This document shows, one piece after another, positions 8,846-16,155 of a stretch of 64,000 nt of DNA. Below the pieces are notes generated by a model, which had not been told where the DNA came from, did not search any database, and saw only the letters and a program-made list of their open reading frames with translations. Source of the DNA: Oscillospiraceae bacterium (GTDB lineage: Bacteria; Bacillota; Clostridia; Monoglobales; Monoglobaceae). The stretch's first letter is position 1, and each line of letters opens with the position of its first letter. The stretch spans positions 62,001-126,000 of the forward strand of contig SVKF01000001.1 of the NCBI GenBank assembly GCA_015068605.1. The letters are read 5' to 3'. The position numbers and the translations under genes were made by a program.

Positions 8846-10044
8846 TAGTTTGTATAGTTATCAAAATATCCCTGAACCAAAACAACAGGTGTTCCCTTAT
8901 CGCCGGAACCGCTTGTAAGGTCACAAAGAGAACCGATAAGGTCTGTAAGCTGACGGGGAGTTGTTCCCTGCGCCGCCATATTTCCGACAAGATTTCCGCC
9001 TTTAGCCTTGATGCTTTCGGTTATAGCCGCTTTAAGAGCCTCGCCCGAAAGGTCTTTGAAATCGTTATCAGCAAGATATTTAAGCTTAAGCTCATTTGGT
9101 GTTCCGATAAGCCCATCTGTATATGCAGGAGACACAACCGGGTCTGCAAGCTCCCATATTTTGCCCTTCGGGTCTTTAAATGCCCCGTCTCCGTATACCA
9201 TAACTTCAACATGCTTACCCGTTGCCTTTAAAATACGCTCCTGAATATCAAGAACAACAGGTTTACATTCACGAGGGAAAAGCTTAATTGTGTCTTCCGT
9301 GGACTTATTAGAGCCTAAAAGCCCGTAATTCTCATTAAATCCGCTTCCGTTTACGGAAGAAGTCAAAATATCATCAAGACCGCACACAACCTTTGCACCG
9401 GCTGCTTTTAAAATACGCTTTGTTCTCGCTCTTGTATGAATATCACAGTTCAAAACGCAATCAGCATAATCAAGAATTGCTTTTGGCTGATTTGCAAAAA
9501 TGATTTCCGCCTCAGCACCGGCTTCTTCTATTATATTCTTATAATAATCAACATAGTCAACGCCCGTAAACTCAAGTCTGTATACCCCAAAAAGTTCACG
9601 ATATTTCTCAAGAGAAAGCACATCCGAATATGGATTAACCCCTGATTCATCAAGCATATCTAAATCCAAAAGGGAGTTTCCAACCTCGTCAGATGGATAA
9701 CTAAGCATAAGAACAACCTTTTTCGCTCCTTTTGCAATACCCTTAAGGCAGATGGCAAATCTATTTCTTGACAAAATCGGGAAGATAACCCCGATGGTTT
9801 CACCGCCAAGCTTCTTCTTAACATCTGCAGCAATATCATCAATTGATGCATAATTTCCCTGCGCACGGGCAACAACAGACTCTGTAACAGATATAACATC
9901 TCTGTCACGAAGCTCAAACCCTTCGCACTTGGCAGCTTCGAGCACGCTGTCTGCAACTATATTAGCAAGGTCATCCCCCTGCTTAATAATAGGACAACGG
10001 ACACCTCTTGATATTGTTCCAACTCTTCTTTCTTTATTAGACAT
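8845..10044 (-). CDS. CofE-like (F420-0:gamma-glutamyl ligase family) protein
   Basis: A 399-residue protein whose start MSNKERRVGTISRG has GAGAAGGGA upstream; an in-frame ATG at 10083 lacks such a site. It contains RDRDVISVTESVVARAQGN, the metal- and GTP-binding type region of the CofE fold, and a long C-terminal part ending in a small-residue-rich segment (GSLCDLTSGSGDKGT). CofE adds glutamate to the deazaflavin cofactor F420, but clostridia of this kind do not make F420 and no cof genes are in the window. These Firmicutes homologues have no established substrate; a glutamyl or amino-acid ligase activity is only inferred. Confidence 0.75.
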   Translation of the reverse strand: MSNKERRVGTISRGVRCPIIKQGDDLANIVADSVLEAAKCEGFELRDRDVISVTESVVARAQGNYASIDDIAADVKKKLGGETIGVIFPILSRNRFAICLKGIAKGAKKVVLMLSYPSDEVGNSLLDLDMLDESGVNPYSDVLSLEKYRELFGVYRLEFTGVDYVDYYKNIIEEAGAEAEIIFANQPKAILDYADCVLNCDIHTRARTKRILKAAGAKVVCGLDDILTSSVNGSGFNENYGLLGSNKSTEDTIKLFPRECKPVVLDIQERILKATGKHVEVMVYGDGAFKDPKGKIWELADPVVSPAYTDGLIGTPNELKLKYLADNDFKDLSGEALKAAITESIKAKGGNLVGNMAAQGTTPRQLTDLIGSLCDLTSGSGDKGTPVVLVQGYFDNYTN

Positions 10045-10183
10045 AAAAAATCCCTTCTCATTTATAATTTCTTTTTTAACCATATTATTTTACCACATTT
10101 TTGCGTAATAATCAATAGAAAATTTAAATTATTTAAAATTTTTTATAATTTTATAATAATCTTAATTCAAAAGAAAACTTTGA

Positions 10184-10212
10184 TTGACAAAATCGCATAA
10201 TTAGAATATAAT
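10184..10212 (+). promoter_or_regulatory. Promoter of phoH-ybeY
   Basis: TTGACA (10184-10189) and TATAAT (10207-10212) are both perfect with a 17-base spacer. Confidence 0.85.
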
Positions 10213-10246
10213 TAAGTAGATTATGATTAATAAACGAGGTATGCAA

Positions 10247-11236
10247 ATGGACAGACATATTGAAGTCGATAAAATGGAAACTCTTATTGCTCTTTTCGGA
10301 AGCTTTGATGAAAATGTCAGAATAATCGAAAAAAGCTTTGATGTTGCCATTATAAACCGTGGCTCTGATATTAAAATTGCCGGTGAACCCGGAAATGTTG
10401 ATAAAACCATTCGGGCAATTCAAAATCTTATGGGAATGATTGCATCGGGGACCGTTATTTCCGAACAGGAAGTCAGATATGTCATTTCTCAGGTCGAAGA
10501 AGGCAATGAGGAGGAGCTTTCAAAGCTTTCCGAGGGCTGTGTTTTGATTACTGCACGAGGCGTGCCCATTAAGGCAAAGACACTTGGTCAGAAGAAATAT
10601 ATTGATGCCATATCTAAAAACCCCATTGTTTTTGGTATAGGTCCTGCAGGAACAGGAAAAACATATCTTGCCGTTGCTATGGCTGTTCAGGCTTTTAAAA
10701 ATAAAGAGGTATCAAAAATCATCCTCACCCGCCCTGCCGTTGAAGCAGGCGAAAAACTTGGTTTTCTCCCCGGTGATATGCAGGATAAGGTTGACCCCTA
10801 TCTTCGTCCTCTTTATGATGCCCTGGGCGATATGCTGGGCGGCGAATCCTTCAGCAAGAATGTTGAGCGAGGACTTATCGAAGTTGCACCCCTTGCTTAT
10901 ATGCGAGGCAGAACACTTGATAACGCATTTATAATTCTTGACGAAGCGCAGAACGCAACCGCTGAACAGATGAAAATGTTTCTTACCCGAATGGGATTTT
11001 CTTCAAAGATTGTTGTTACGGGCGATGTAACCCAAATAGACCTGCCCCGTGATAAAAAATCCGGTCTTAGGGATGCCGAAAGAGTTCTTTACGGCATTGA
11101 AGGAATTGACTTTATGTATCTTTCTGACGCAGATGTGGTCAGACATCCGTTAGTTCAGCGTATTGTCAAGGCATATGAAGAAAAAAATTCTGAAAGGGAG
11201 CGCTCCGGAAAAAGACGGATGCCTAAAAATATATGA
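10247..11236 (+). CDS. phoH: PhoH-like ATPase (PhoL/YbeZ type)
   Basis: A 329-residue protein with an N-terminal KH-like region (to about 75) and a P-loop ATPase domain with GPAGTGKTY at 132-140 and a Walker B-type FIILDEAQN about 100 residues later. The family associates with the endoribonuclease YbeY and acts in RNA metabolism. The ATG at 10247 was chosen because GAGG (10236-10239) lies at normal distance; in-frame ATGs at 10223 and 10241 are upstream of or touching that site. The last codons overlap ybeY (ATGA), the standard coupling. Confidence 0.92.
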   Translation: MDRHIEVDKMETLIALFGSFDENVRIIEKSFDVAIINRGSDIKIAGEPGNVDKTIRAIQNLMGMIASGTVISEQEVRYVISQVEEGNEEELSKLSEGCVLITARGVPIKAKTLGQKKYIDAISKNPIVFGIGPAGTGKTYLAVAMAVQAFKNKEVSKIILTRPAVEAGEKLGFLPGDMQDKVDPYLRPLYDALGDMLGGESFSKNVERGLIEVAPLAYMRGRTLDNAFIILDEAQNATAEQMKMFLTRMGFSSKIVVTGDVTQIDLPRDKKSGLRDAERVLYGIEGIDFMYLSDADVVRHPLVQRIVKAYEEKNSERERSGKRRMPKNI

Positions 11237-11718
11237 AAATAAGTATCAGAAATCAGCAAAAACAACTCCCCGTCACGAAGGAACTTCGTGCTCTTATAAA
11301 AAAGGTTTTGAAAAACGGGCTTGACTTTATGGAATTTGACTCCAACTGTGAAATCAGCATTCTTCTTGTGGACAACAACGAAATTCACAAGCTTAACAAA
11401 CTTCACAGAGATATTGACCGCCCAACAGATGTTTTATCCTTCCCCATGTTTGAATATGATGAAGACGGGGAAATTGATATAAGCGAATGTGATTTTGGTG
11501 AAAACGGTGAAATTTTATTGGGAGACATCGTCATTTCCCTTGAACGTGCCAAAGAACAATCCGAGGAATATGGTCATTCTTTTGAGAGGGAAGTTGGTTT
11601 TTTGACCGCTCACTCCCTCCTCCATCTTTTAGGTTATGACCATATGGAAAAAGACGAGGAAATCGAAATGTTTGAATTGCAAGAAGAAATTCTTAAAATT
11701 TGTGATTTACCAAGATAA
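11233..11718 (+). CDS. ybeY: Endoribonuclease YbeY
   Basis: 161 residues with the zinc motif HSLLHLLGYDH, giving metal ligands His127, His131 and His137. YbeY is a single-strand-specific metalloendoribonuclease needed for 16S rRNA 3'-end maturation and 70S quality control. It overlaps phoH by 4 bases, so the two are translationally coupled. In many clostridia dgkA, cdd and era follow; here the unit ends and azlCD converge on it. Confidence 0.95.
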   Translation: MKISIRNQQKQLPVTKELRALIKKVLKNGLDFMEFDSNCEISILLVDNNEIHKLNKLHRDIDRPTDVLSFPMFEYDEDGEIDISECDFGENGEILLGDIVISLERAKEQSEEYGHSFEREVGFLTAHSLLHLLGYDHMEKDEEIEMFELQEEILKICDLPR

Positions 11719-11761
11719 AAGGCGGTGTTTAGTGTGGTCGGTGCATTTTGCGTCGACCCCT

Positions 11762-12073
11762 TTATATTAAGTTAAACACTATTTCCGAAATCAATACGGA
11801 AGCACAAGCTAATGATGCGACAACCACCAGTCCCTTTTCAAAATATGCCATAACCAGCGCTACCAAAAAACCGACAACTGCCGCAGCTCTGTTCTCCACA
11901 GCATAAAATATCGCAGGAATTGTCATAACGCTCAAAACGGCATAAGGAATGTAATAAAGAAATGAGCAGATAAATCTGTTTTTTATTTTTCTCTTTACAA
12001 GAACGAGGGGCACCATCCTCGTAAGATATGTAACAACCGCCATAACCGTAAGATAAATCCAAAAGTTATTCAT
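11762..12073 (-). CDS. azlD: Branched-chain amino acid exporter small subunit AzlD
   Basis: A 103-residue membrane protein with three to four hydrophobic segments and the AzlD-type TYLTRMVPLVL near residue 20. With AzlC it forms a two-component exporter for branched-chain amino acids and analogues. It overlaps azlC by 8 bases. The family is usually under a leucine-responsive (AzlB/Lrp) regulator, but none is nearby. Confidence 0.88.
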   Translation of the reverse strand: MNNFWIYLTVMAVVTYLTRMVPLVLVKRKIKNRFICSFLYYIPYAVLSVMTIPAIFYAVENRAAAVVGFLVALVMAYFEKGLVVVASLACASVLISEIVFNLI

Positions 12074-12779
12074 CTTCTTCTACCTCCATGGGAACAGGTG
12101 CAAAATAAGCAAAAACAGCACTTGCCAAAACAGCGCATATTATAATAACAAAACCGCTTGGAATACTTTTCAGAATTGGCATATAGTAGAAAATACAACT
12201 TAAAATAATCGCTAAAATAACGCACTTGCCCGTCGCCTTATCTTCTTTAACCCGAGGAACAACAATTGCAACAAACATTGCATATATGGCAACACCAAGA
12301 CTTGATATAACAATTTTGGGCAGGACATTCCCTGCAATACCACCCAAAAGTGTTCCAATACTCCAGCCGATATACGGAGTCAGAATAAGTCCATACAGGT
12401 ATCTTTTTCCTACCTTCTTTTTTTGCCCTGATGCAACGGCAAAAACTTCATCCGTGTTGACAAATGAAATTATAAATCTATCGAGCATCCCGACACTTTT
12501 CCCTAATTTCTGAGATAAAGACACCGACATAAGAGAATACCTTATGTTTATTATAAGCTGTGCAACAGCAAGTTCTATGAAGCTTCCGCCTGCAGTTATT
12601 ATGGGAACTGCCGCAAGTTGACCTGCCGAAGTCACATTTGTCATCGAAATTAAAAGGGTTTCAAGTGCACTCAGTCCGCTTCCGACAGCAAAAATCCCGA
12701 ACGCAAATGCAACAGACAAATATCCGAGACATATCGGGATTCCATCGACAACACCTTTTGTAAATCTATTTTCTTCCAT
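12066..12779 (-). CDS. azlC: Branched-chain amino acid exporter large subunit AzlC
   Basis: 237 residues with six to seven membrane segments and the family features GIPICLGYLSVAFAFG at residues 14-29 and NTDEVFAVA at about 108-116. It is the core permease of the AzlCD exporter and precedes azlD on one transcript. Substrate choice (leucine, isoleucine, valine) is inferred from the family. Confidence 0.9.
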   Translation of the reverse strand: MEENRFTKGVVDGIPICLGYLSVAFAFGIFAVGSGLSALETLLISMTNVTSAGQLAAVPIITAGGSFIELAVAQLIINIRYSLMSVSLSQKLGKSVGMLDRFIISFVNTDEVFAVASGQKKKVGKRYLYGLILTPYIGWSIGTLLGGIAGNVLPKIVISSLGVAIYAMFVAIVVPRVKEDKATGKCVILAIILSCIFYYMPILKSIPSGFVIIICAVLASAVFAYFAPVPMEVEEDE

Positions 12780-12797
12780 TTTCTCACCTGTATCATT

Positions 12798-12827
12798 AAA
12801 AAATCCGCCGATAAATCGACGGATTTA
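12798..12827 (-). terminator. Terminator of tRNA-Gly(CCC)
   Basis: On the minus strand AAATCCG-T-CGAT-TT-ATCG-G-CGGATTT folds into a near-perfect hairpin followed by a T run, directly after the tRNA CCA end. Confidence 0.8.
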
Positions 12828-12901
12828 TGGAGCGGGTAACGGGAATCGAACCCGTAACCTCAGCTTGGGAAGCTGATGTTTTACCACTAAACTACACCCG
12901 C
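12828..12901 (-). tRNA. tRNA-Gly (anticodon CCC)
   Basis: Complete cloverleaf on the minus strand: acceptor GCGGGTG pairs with TACCCGC, the anticodon loop is TTCCCAA, the T-arm holds GGTTCGATTCC, and the CCA end is encoded. It stands alone with its own promoter and terminator. Confidence 0.95.
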
Positions 12902-12910
12902 ATAAGTGCT

Positions 12911-12939
12911 ATTTTAACACTTATTTTTATATTTGTCAA
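12911..12939 (-). promoter_or_regulatory. Promoter of tRNA-Gly(CCC)
   Basis: On the minus strand TTGACA (12934-12939) and TAAAAT (12911-12916) have a 17-base spacer and point at the tRNA 10 bases away. Confidence 0.8.
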
Positions 12940-13004
12940 GAACTTATTTAACAATTTTTCTTTCGATATATTTGAAAAACATACCATCTTTGTTGCAACA
13001 GAAT

Positions 13005-13733
13005 TTATTTTTTATACATGGTGCAATCTTCCGACTTTGAAACAATATCACTTCCCTCAAAAATTGTATCAAAAAGACTTTGAGCAAAGAGCTCGTGCAT
13101 TTCTTTTGTCGGATGATTTATTCTGTTTGCAAGTAAATATGTAATATCCTGTGTCTCGCTTAATTTTTTCCATTTTTTATAGCAATCACAAACTTTAACG
13201 CCCATTTTCTCCGCAAGGGCAACCGCAGATTCCATATATAAATCCATGGTTCCATTGTTTTGAAGCCCTGCAGTCTTAATCGCATATTCATAATGCTTTT
13301 GGGGAGTATCATCCGCAACCGTGGTATTAAGCATATTGGGAGTCATAAAAATCACTTCCGCACCGGATTTCAAGCACTTATCAAAAATAACTGTCATTGA
13401 TTCAATATACTGTTCCAACGGTCCGTTAACATCATTAAGTCCAAAGCAAACAATTATCAAATCAGGATTATGAGATAACACCTGCTTATCCAATCTATCA
13501 AGTGAGGTTTTCGCTGAAATGCCGCCAATGCCTGCATTAATAACATTTACAGGCATATAAGCTCTAACATTGTTTATTTTTTGTTTCAGTCTGTTCCAAT
13601 AAACAGTTTCATAATTAATCTCGCCTTCGGAAACCGCCCCGTGAGTTACGCTGTCGCCAAAAGCAACTATTGTTATTGGTCCGTATTCTTCAAGCCCGTC
13701 TCTGTCAAGATTAATTTTTTCAGAAATTTTCAT
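13005..13733 (-). CDS. SGNH/GDSL-family hydrolase
   Basis: A cytoplasmic 242-residue esterase or lipase of the SGNH fold. The four blocks are present: GDSVTHG near residue 27 (catalytic Ser), NAGIGG near 67 (Gly), GLNDVN near 102 (Asn) and NHPTKEMH near 210 (catalytic Asp/His position held by N-H-P-T). No signal peptide is seen. The start at 13733 was preferred over 13739 because AGGGG is then 8 bases away. It follows pyk by 11 bases and may share its transcript. Substrate unknown; acetyl- or carbohydrate-ester hydrolysis is possible. Confidence 0.85.
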   Translation of the reverse strand: MKISEKINLDRDGLEEYGPITIVAFGDSVTHGAVSEGEINYETVYWNRLKQKINNVRAYMPVNVINAGIGGISAKTSLDRLDKQVLSHNPDLIIVCFGLNDVNGPLEQYIESMTVIFDKCLKSGAEVIFMTPNMLNTTVADDTPQKHYEYAIKTAGLQNNGTMDLYMESAVALAEKMGVKVCDCYKKWKKLSETQDITYLLANRINHPTKEMHELFAQSLFDTIFEGSDIVSKSEDCTMYKK

Positions 13734-13744
13734 AATCATTTCCC

Positions 13745-15166
13745 CTATCTCGCTCCGCTTTTTACCTGTTGCACCTTAAGAACATTTGTGGCTCCGTCTG
13801 CCCCTGCTGTGATGACAACTATATCACCCTCTTTAACAAGACCATACCTTTTTGCACAGGCAACCGCATGGTCAAAAAGAACATTCGCATCTTGCTGGTA
13901 AATAGCCTTAACCGGATATACTCCCCAGCTGAGCGACATCTGATGAAATGTCATTTCATCGGGAGTTGTTGCAATAATAGTCTGGTGTGGTCTGAATTTT
14001 GAAACTCGTCTCGCCGTATATCCCGATTTCGTTATCGCTATTATCGCCGTAGCTTTAATATCATTTGCGGTTGTGCACGCCGCATCACATATTGCATTTG
14101 TAGTATCTTCAATATCATTCACATATTGAATATCCTGATACATTTTCATTTCAAAGGCATCACCCTCAGCCTGCTCCGCAATTTTCGCCATTGTCCTGAC
14201 AACGTGCGCCGGATGGTCGCCCATTGCCGTTTCTCCGGATAACATAATTCCCGATGTTCCGTCAAAAACCGCATTTGCAACATCAGTTATCTCCGCTCTT
14301 GTTGGGGTCAGGCTATGAATCATAGATTCAAGCATTTGAGTTGCAGTTATGACCACTTTCCCCTGACTGTAACATTTTCTTATAAACTTCTTTTGAAGAC
14401 CGGGAAGCTTCTCAAACTCAATTTCAACACCCATATCCCCTCTTGCAATCATTATTCCGTCAGAATGGCTGAGAATTTCATCAAAATTATCAACACCTTC
14501 AATGTTTTCAATTTTGGATATTATTTTTATATTATAACCACCGTGATAATCGAGAAAATTGCGTATTGCGATAACATCCTCTTTTGAACGGACAAATGAT
14601 GCCGCAACAAAATCCACCTTCATCTCCACACCAAACTTTAAATCTTCCTCATCTTTTTCACTTAAGTATGGATAATCAAGATGAACATAGGGAATATTAA
14701 CACCCTTTCTGTCAGAAACCCTTCCTCCGTTTACAACAACGCACCTGATTTCATCATCACTGACTTCAACAACATCAAGAGCTATCCTCCCGTCATCTAT
14801 TAAAACCTTATTACCCTTCTCAAGTTGCGACGGAAGCTCCTTATATGTTATAGAAACCGCTTTTTCGCTTCCCGTTATTTCTTTCGTCGTAAGAACAAAC
14901 TCCTCGCCGTTTTTAAGGAAAATATCCCCCTTTTCAAAAGTCCCAATTCTTATTTCCGGTCCTTTTGTGTCAAGCATAACAGCCGCAGGAACTCCTAATT
15001 TATCCCTTACCTTGCGGAAATTTTCTATATTCTTTCTGTGCTCCTCATGTGTTCCGTGAGAAAAATTCAGTCTCGCAACATTCATCCCACTTTTAAGCAT
15101 ATCCTCCATAATTCTCGGGTCATTAGACGCCGGACCTATGGTACATACAATTTTTGTTTTCCTCAT
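13745..15166 (-). CDS. pyk: Pyruvate kinase
   Basis: Converts phosphoenolpyruvate and ADP to pyruvate and ATP, the last step of glycolysis. The 473-residue protein starts MRKTKIVCTIGPAS, contains MLDTKGPEIRIG (about 64-75), the substrate region MIARGDMGVE (about 240-249) and the C-terminal alpha/beta domain. It lacks the extra PEP-utiliser-like C-terminal domain found in Bacillus pyruvate kinase (about 585 residues), so it is the short form. It lies 40 bases after the dtxR-type gene on the same strand; no separate promoter is obvious. Confidence 0.96.
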   Translation of the reverse strand: MRKTKIVCTIGPASNDPRIMEDMLKSGMNVARLNFSHGTHEEHRKNIENFRKVRDKLGVPAAVMLDTKGPEIRIGTFEKGDIFLKNGEEFVLTTKEITGSEKAVSITYKELPSQLEKGNKVLIDDGRIALDVVEVSDDEIRCVVVNGGRVSDRKGVNIPYVHLDYPYLSEKDEEDLKFGVEMKVDFVAASFVRSKEDVIAIRNFLDYHGGYNIKIISKIENIEGVDNFDEILSHSDGIMIARGDMGVEIEFEKLPGLQKKFIRKCYSQGKVVITATQMLESMIHSLTPTRAEITDVANAVFDGTSGIMLSGETAMGDHPAHVVRTMAKIAEQAEGDAFEMKMYQDIQYVNDIEDTTNAICDAACTTANDIKATAIIAITKSGYTARRVSKFRPHQTIIATTPDEMTFHQMSLSWGVYPVKAIYQQDANVLFDHAVACAKRYGLVKEGDIVVITAGADGATNVLKVQQVKSGAR

Positions 15167-15206
15167 ACAGTCCTCTCCCTTGCAGTTTATTATCTTTACG
15201 GAAATA

Positions 15207-15569
15207 TTATTTATTCAAGTATTCCTTTATTGCCGAAAGTGTTTCATCTGAAATAACGTGCTCAATCCTGCACGCATCTATGGAGGCAGTTTCCTTACTC
15301 ACTCCAATGCTTTCAAGGAAGCTTGATAAAACAGTATGTCGTTCAAAAATTTTCTTCGCCATCAAAACTCCTTCCGAAGTCAAGGAAAGCAACCCATCTT
15401 CTGCCATATTCAGATACCCTCCGCTTTTAAGAAGACCAACCGCCCGACTGACACTGGGCTTTGAATACCCCATATAATCTGCAACATCAATACTTCTTAC
15501 CGAACTGGATTTCTGCGACAAAATATATATGGTTTCTATGTACATCTCTGCAGATTCATGCAACCTCAT
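15207..15569 (-). CDS. Iron-dependent repressor, DtxR/IdeR type
   Basis: A 120-residue metalloregulator with an N-terminal winged helix (DVADYMGYSKPSVSRAVGLL at about 28-47) and a short dimerisation domain. The metal ligands are of the iron-sensing kind: Met9 where MntR has Asp, plus Cys100, Glu103, His104 (ACRIEH) and His78, equivalent to DtxR Met10, Cys102, Glu105, His106, His79. It lacks the SH3-like third domain, as in MntR. The ATG at 15569 gives the family start MRLHES; a GTG at 15581 is possible. It is divergent from feoAB, whose promoter carries fitting operators, so it very likely represses iron uptake when iron is plentiful. Confidence 0.88.
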   Translation of the reverse strand: MRLHESAEMYIETIYILSQKSSSVRSIDVADYMGYSKPSVSRAVGLLKSGGYLNMAEDGLLSLTSEGVLMAKKIFERHTVLSSFLESIGVSKETASIDACRIEHVISDETLSAIKEYLNK

Positions 15570-15648
15570 ACTCTCACGCACTTTCTCAATAATATGATTT
15601 TTTCACATATACTCATTATATAAATACTTCTCTGTGATTATATACAAT

Positions 15649-15677
15649 ATTATAACATAACAGCTTATGTTTTTCAA
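15649..15677 (-). promoter_or_regulatory. Promoter of the iron repressor gene
   Basis: On the minus strand TTGAAA (15672-15677) and TATAAT (15649-15654), spacer 17 bases. Confidence 0.75.
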
Positions 15678-15709
15678 GCAAATAAATTATTTTATTTGCA
15701 AAAAAAGAC

Positions 15710-15738
15710 TTGACATTTTATTTTTTATATGGTAATAT
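15710..15738 (+). promoter_or_regulatory. Promoter of feoAB
   Basis: TTGACA (15710-15715) and TAATAT (15733-15738), spacer 17 bases; start expected near 15745, beside the first operator. Confidence 0.85.
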
Positions 15739-15747
15739 ATTACATGG

Positions 15748-15761
15748 TTAGCAACCGCTAA
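15748..15761 (+). promoter_or_regulatory. Iron-repressor operator 1
   Basis: TTAGCAACCGCTAA, a perfect 5+4+5 palindrome resembling the DtxR core. It covers the expected feoA transcription start, so binding would block initiation. Confidence 0.8.
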
Positions 15762-15782
15762 TCACTTTTTTGAACTTTCGAG

Positions 15783-15796
15783 TTAGCATAGGCTAA
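15783..15796 (+). promoter_or_regulatory. Iron-repressor operator 2
   Basis: TTAGCATAGGCTAA, same palindrome with a different 4-base centre, 35 bases after operator 1 in the feoA leader. Confidence 0.8.
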
Positions 15797-15829
15797 TCGC
15801 ATATTATATATTTAAGGAGTGGCGAAATA

Positions 15830-16042
15830 ATGACTCTTCGTGATGCACAAGAAGGCATTGAATACATTGTAAAACAAATTGAAACTGATGATGAAGAGCT
15901 GGATGCCTTTTTATTTTCGTTGGGTTGTTACAGCGGTGAACCAATAACCGTTATCTCCCACCTTAAAGGCGGATGCGTTGTTTCAATCAAAGACAGTCGT
16001 TATAATATCGACAACCAACTGGCAGAGGCTATTATAATCTAA
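15830..16042 (+). CDS. feoA: FeoA ferrous iron transport accessory protein
   Basis: A 70-residue SH3-like cytoplasmic protein that supports FeoB. It has the FeoA features of a short N-terminal region, the core GCYSGEPITVISHLKGGCVVS and the C-terminal SRYNIDNQLAEAI. AAGGAG precedes the ATG. First gene of the iron-regulated feoA-feoB-Cys-rich unit. Confidence 0.93.
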   Translation: MTLRDAQEGIEYIVKQIETDDEELDAFLFSLGCYSGEPITVISHLKGGCVVSIKDSRYNIDNQLAEAIII

Positions 16043-16082
16043 CTGTAAAAATATGGCTCTGCCAATTATTTCTGCATAGGAG

Positions 16083-16096
16083 TTAGCAAATGCTAA
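16083..16096 (+). promoter_or_regulatory. Iron-repressor operator 3, between feoA and feoB
   Basis: TTAGCAAATGCTAA, the third copy of the same palindrome. It lies inside the operon, 60 bases before the feoB start, suggesting a second control point such as an internal promoter or roadblock. Confidence 0.75.
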
Positions 16097-16155
16097 CCGA
16101 TATAAAATTTAGTAATCAATTAAACTCATATACATATTTCCAAGGAGGAATAATA

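Noticed and set aside
11719-11761. Possible gene remnant between ybeY and azlD
   Set aside because: Only 43 bases, no frame or repeat recognisable; a chance sequence is the simplest reading.
12827-13144. An open frame of 105 codons starting in tRNA-Gly
   Set aside because: Its first third is the tRNA gene read in the other direction (MERVTGIEPVTSAWEADVLPLNYTRI is a well-known tRNA artefact) and the rest runs through non-coding DNA and the antisense of the SGNH gene.
15781-16100. feoB start at 16090
   Set aside because: That ATG lies within operator 3 and lacks a ribosome binding site, while 16156 has AAGGAGG and the invariant FeoB start MKIALAGNPNSGK.
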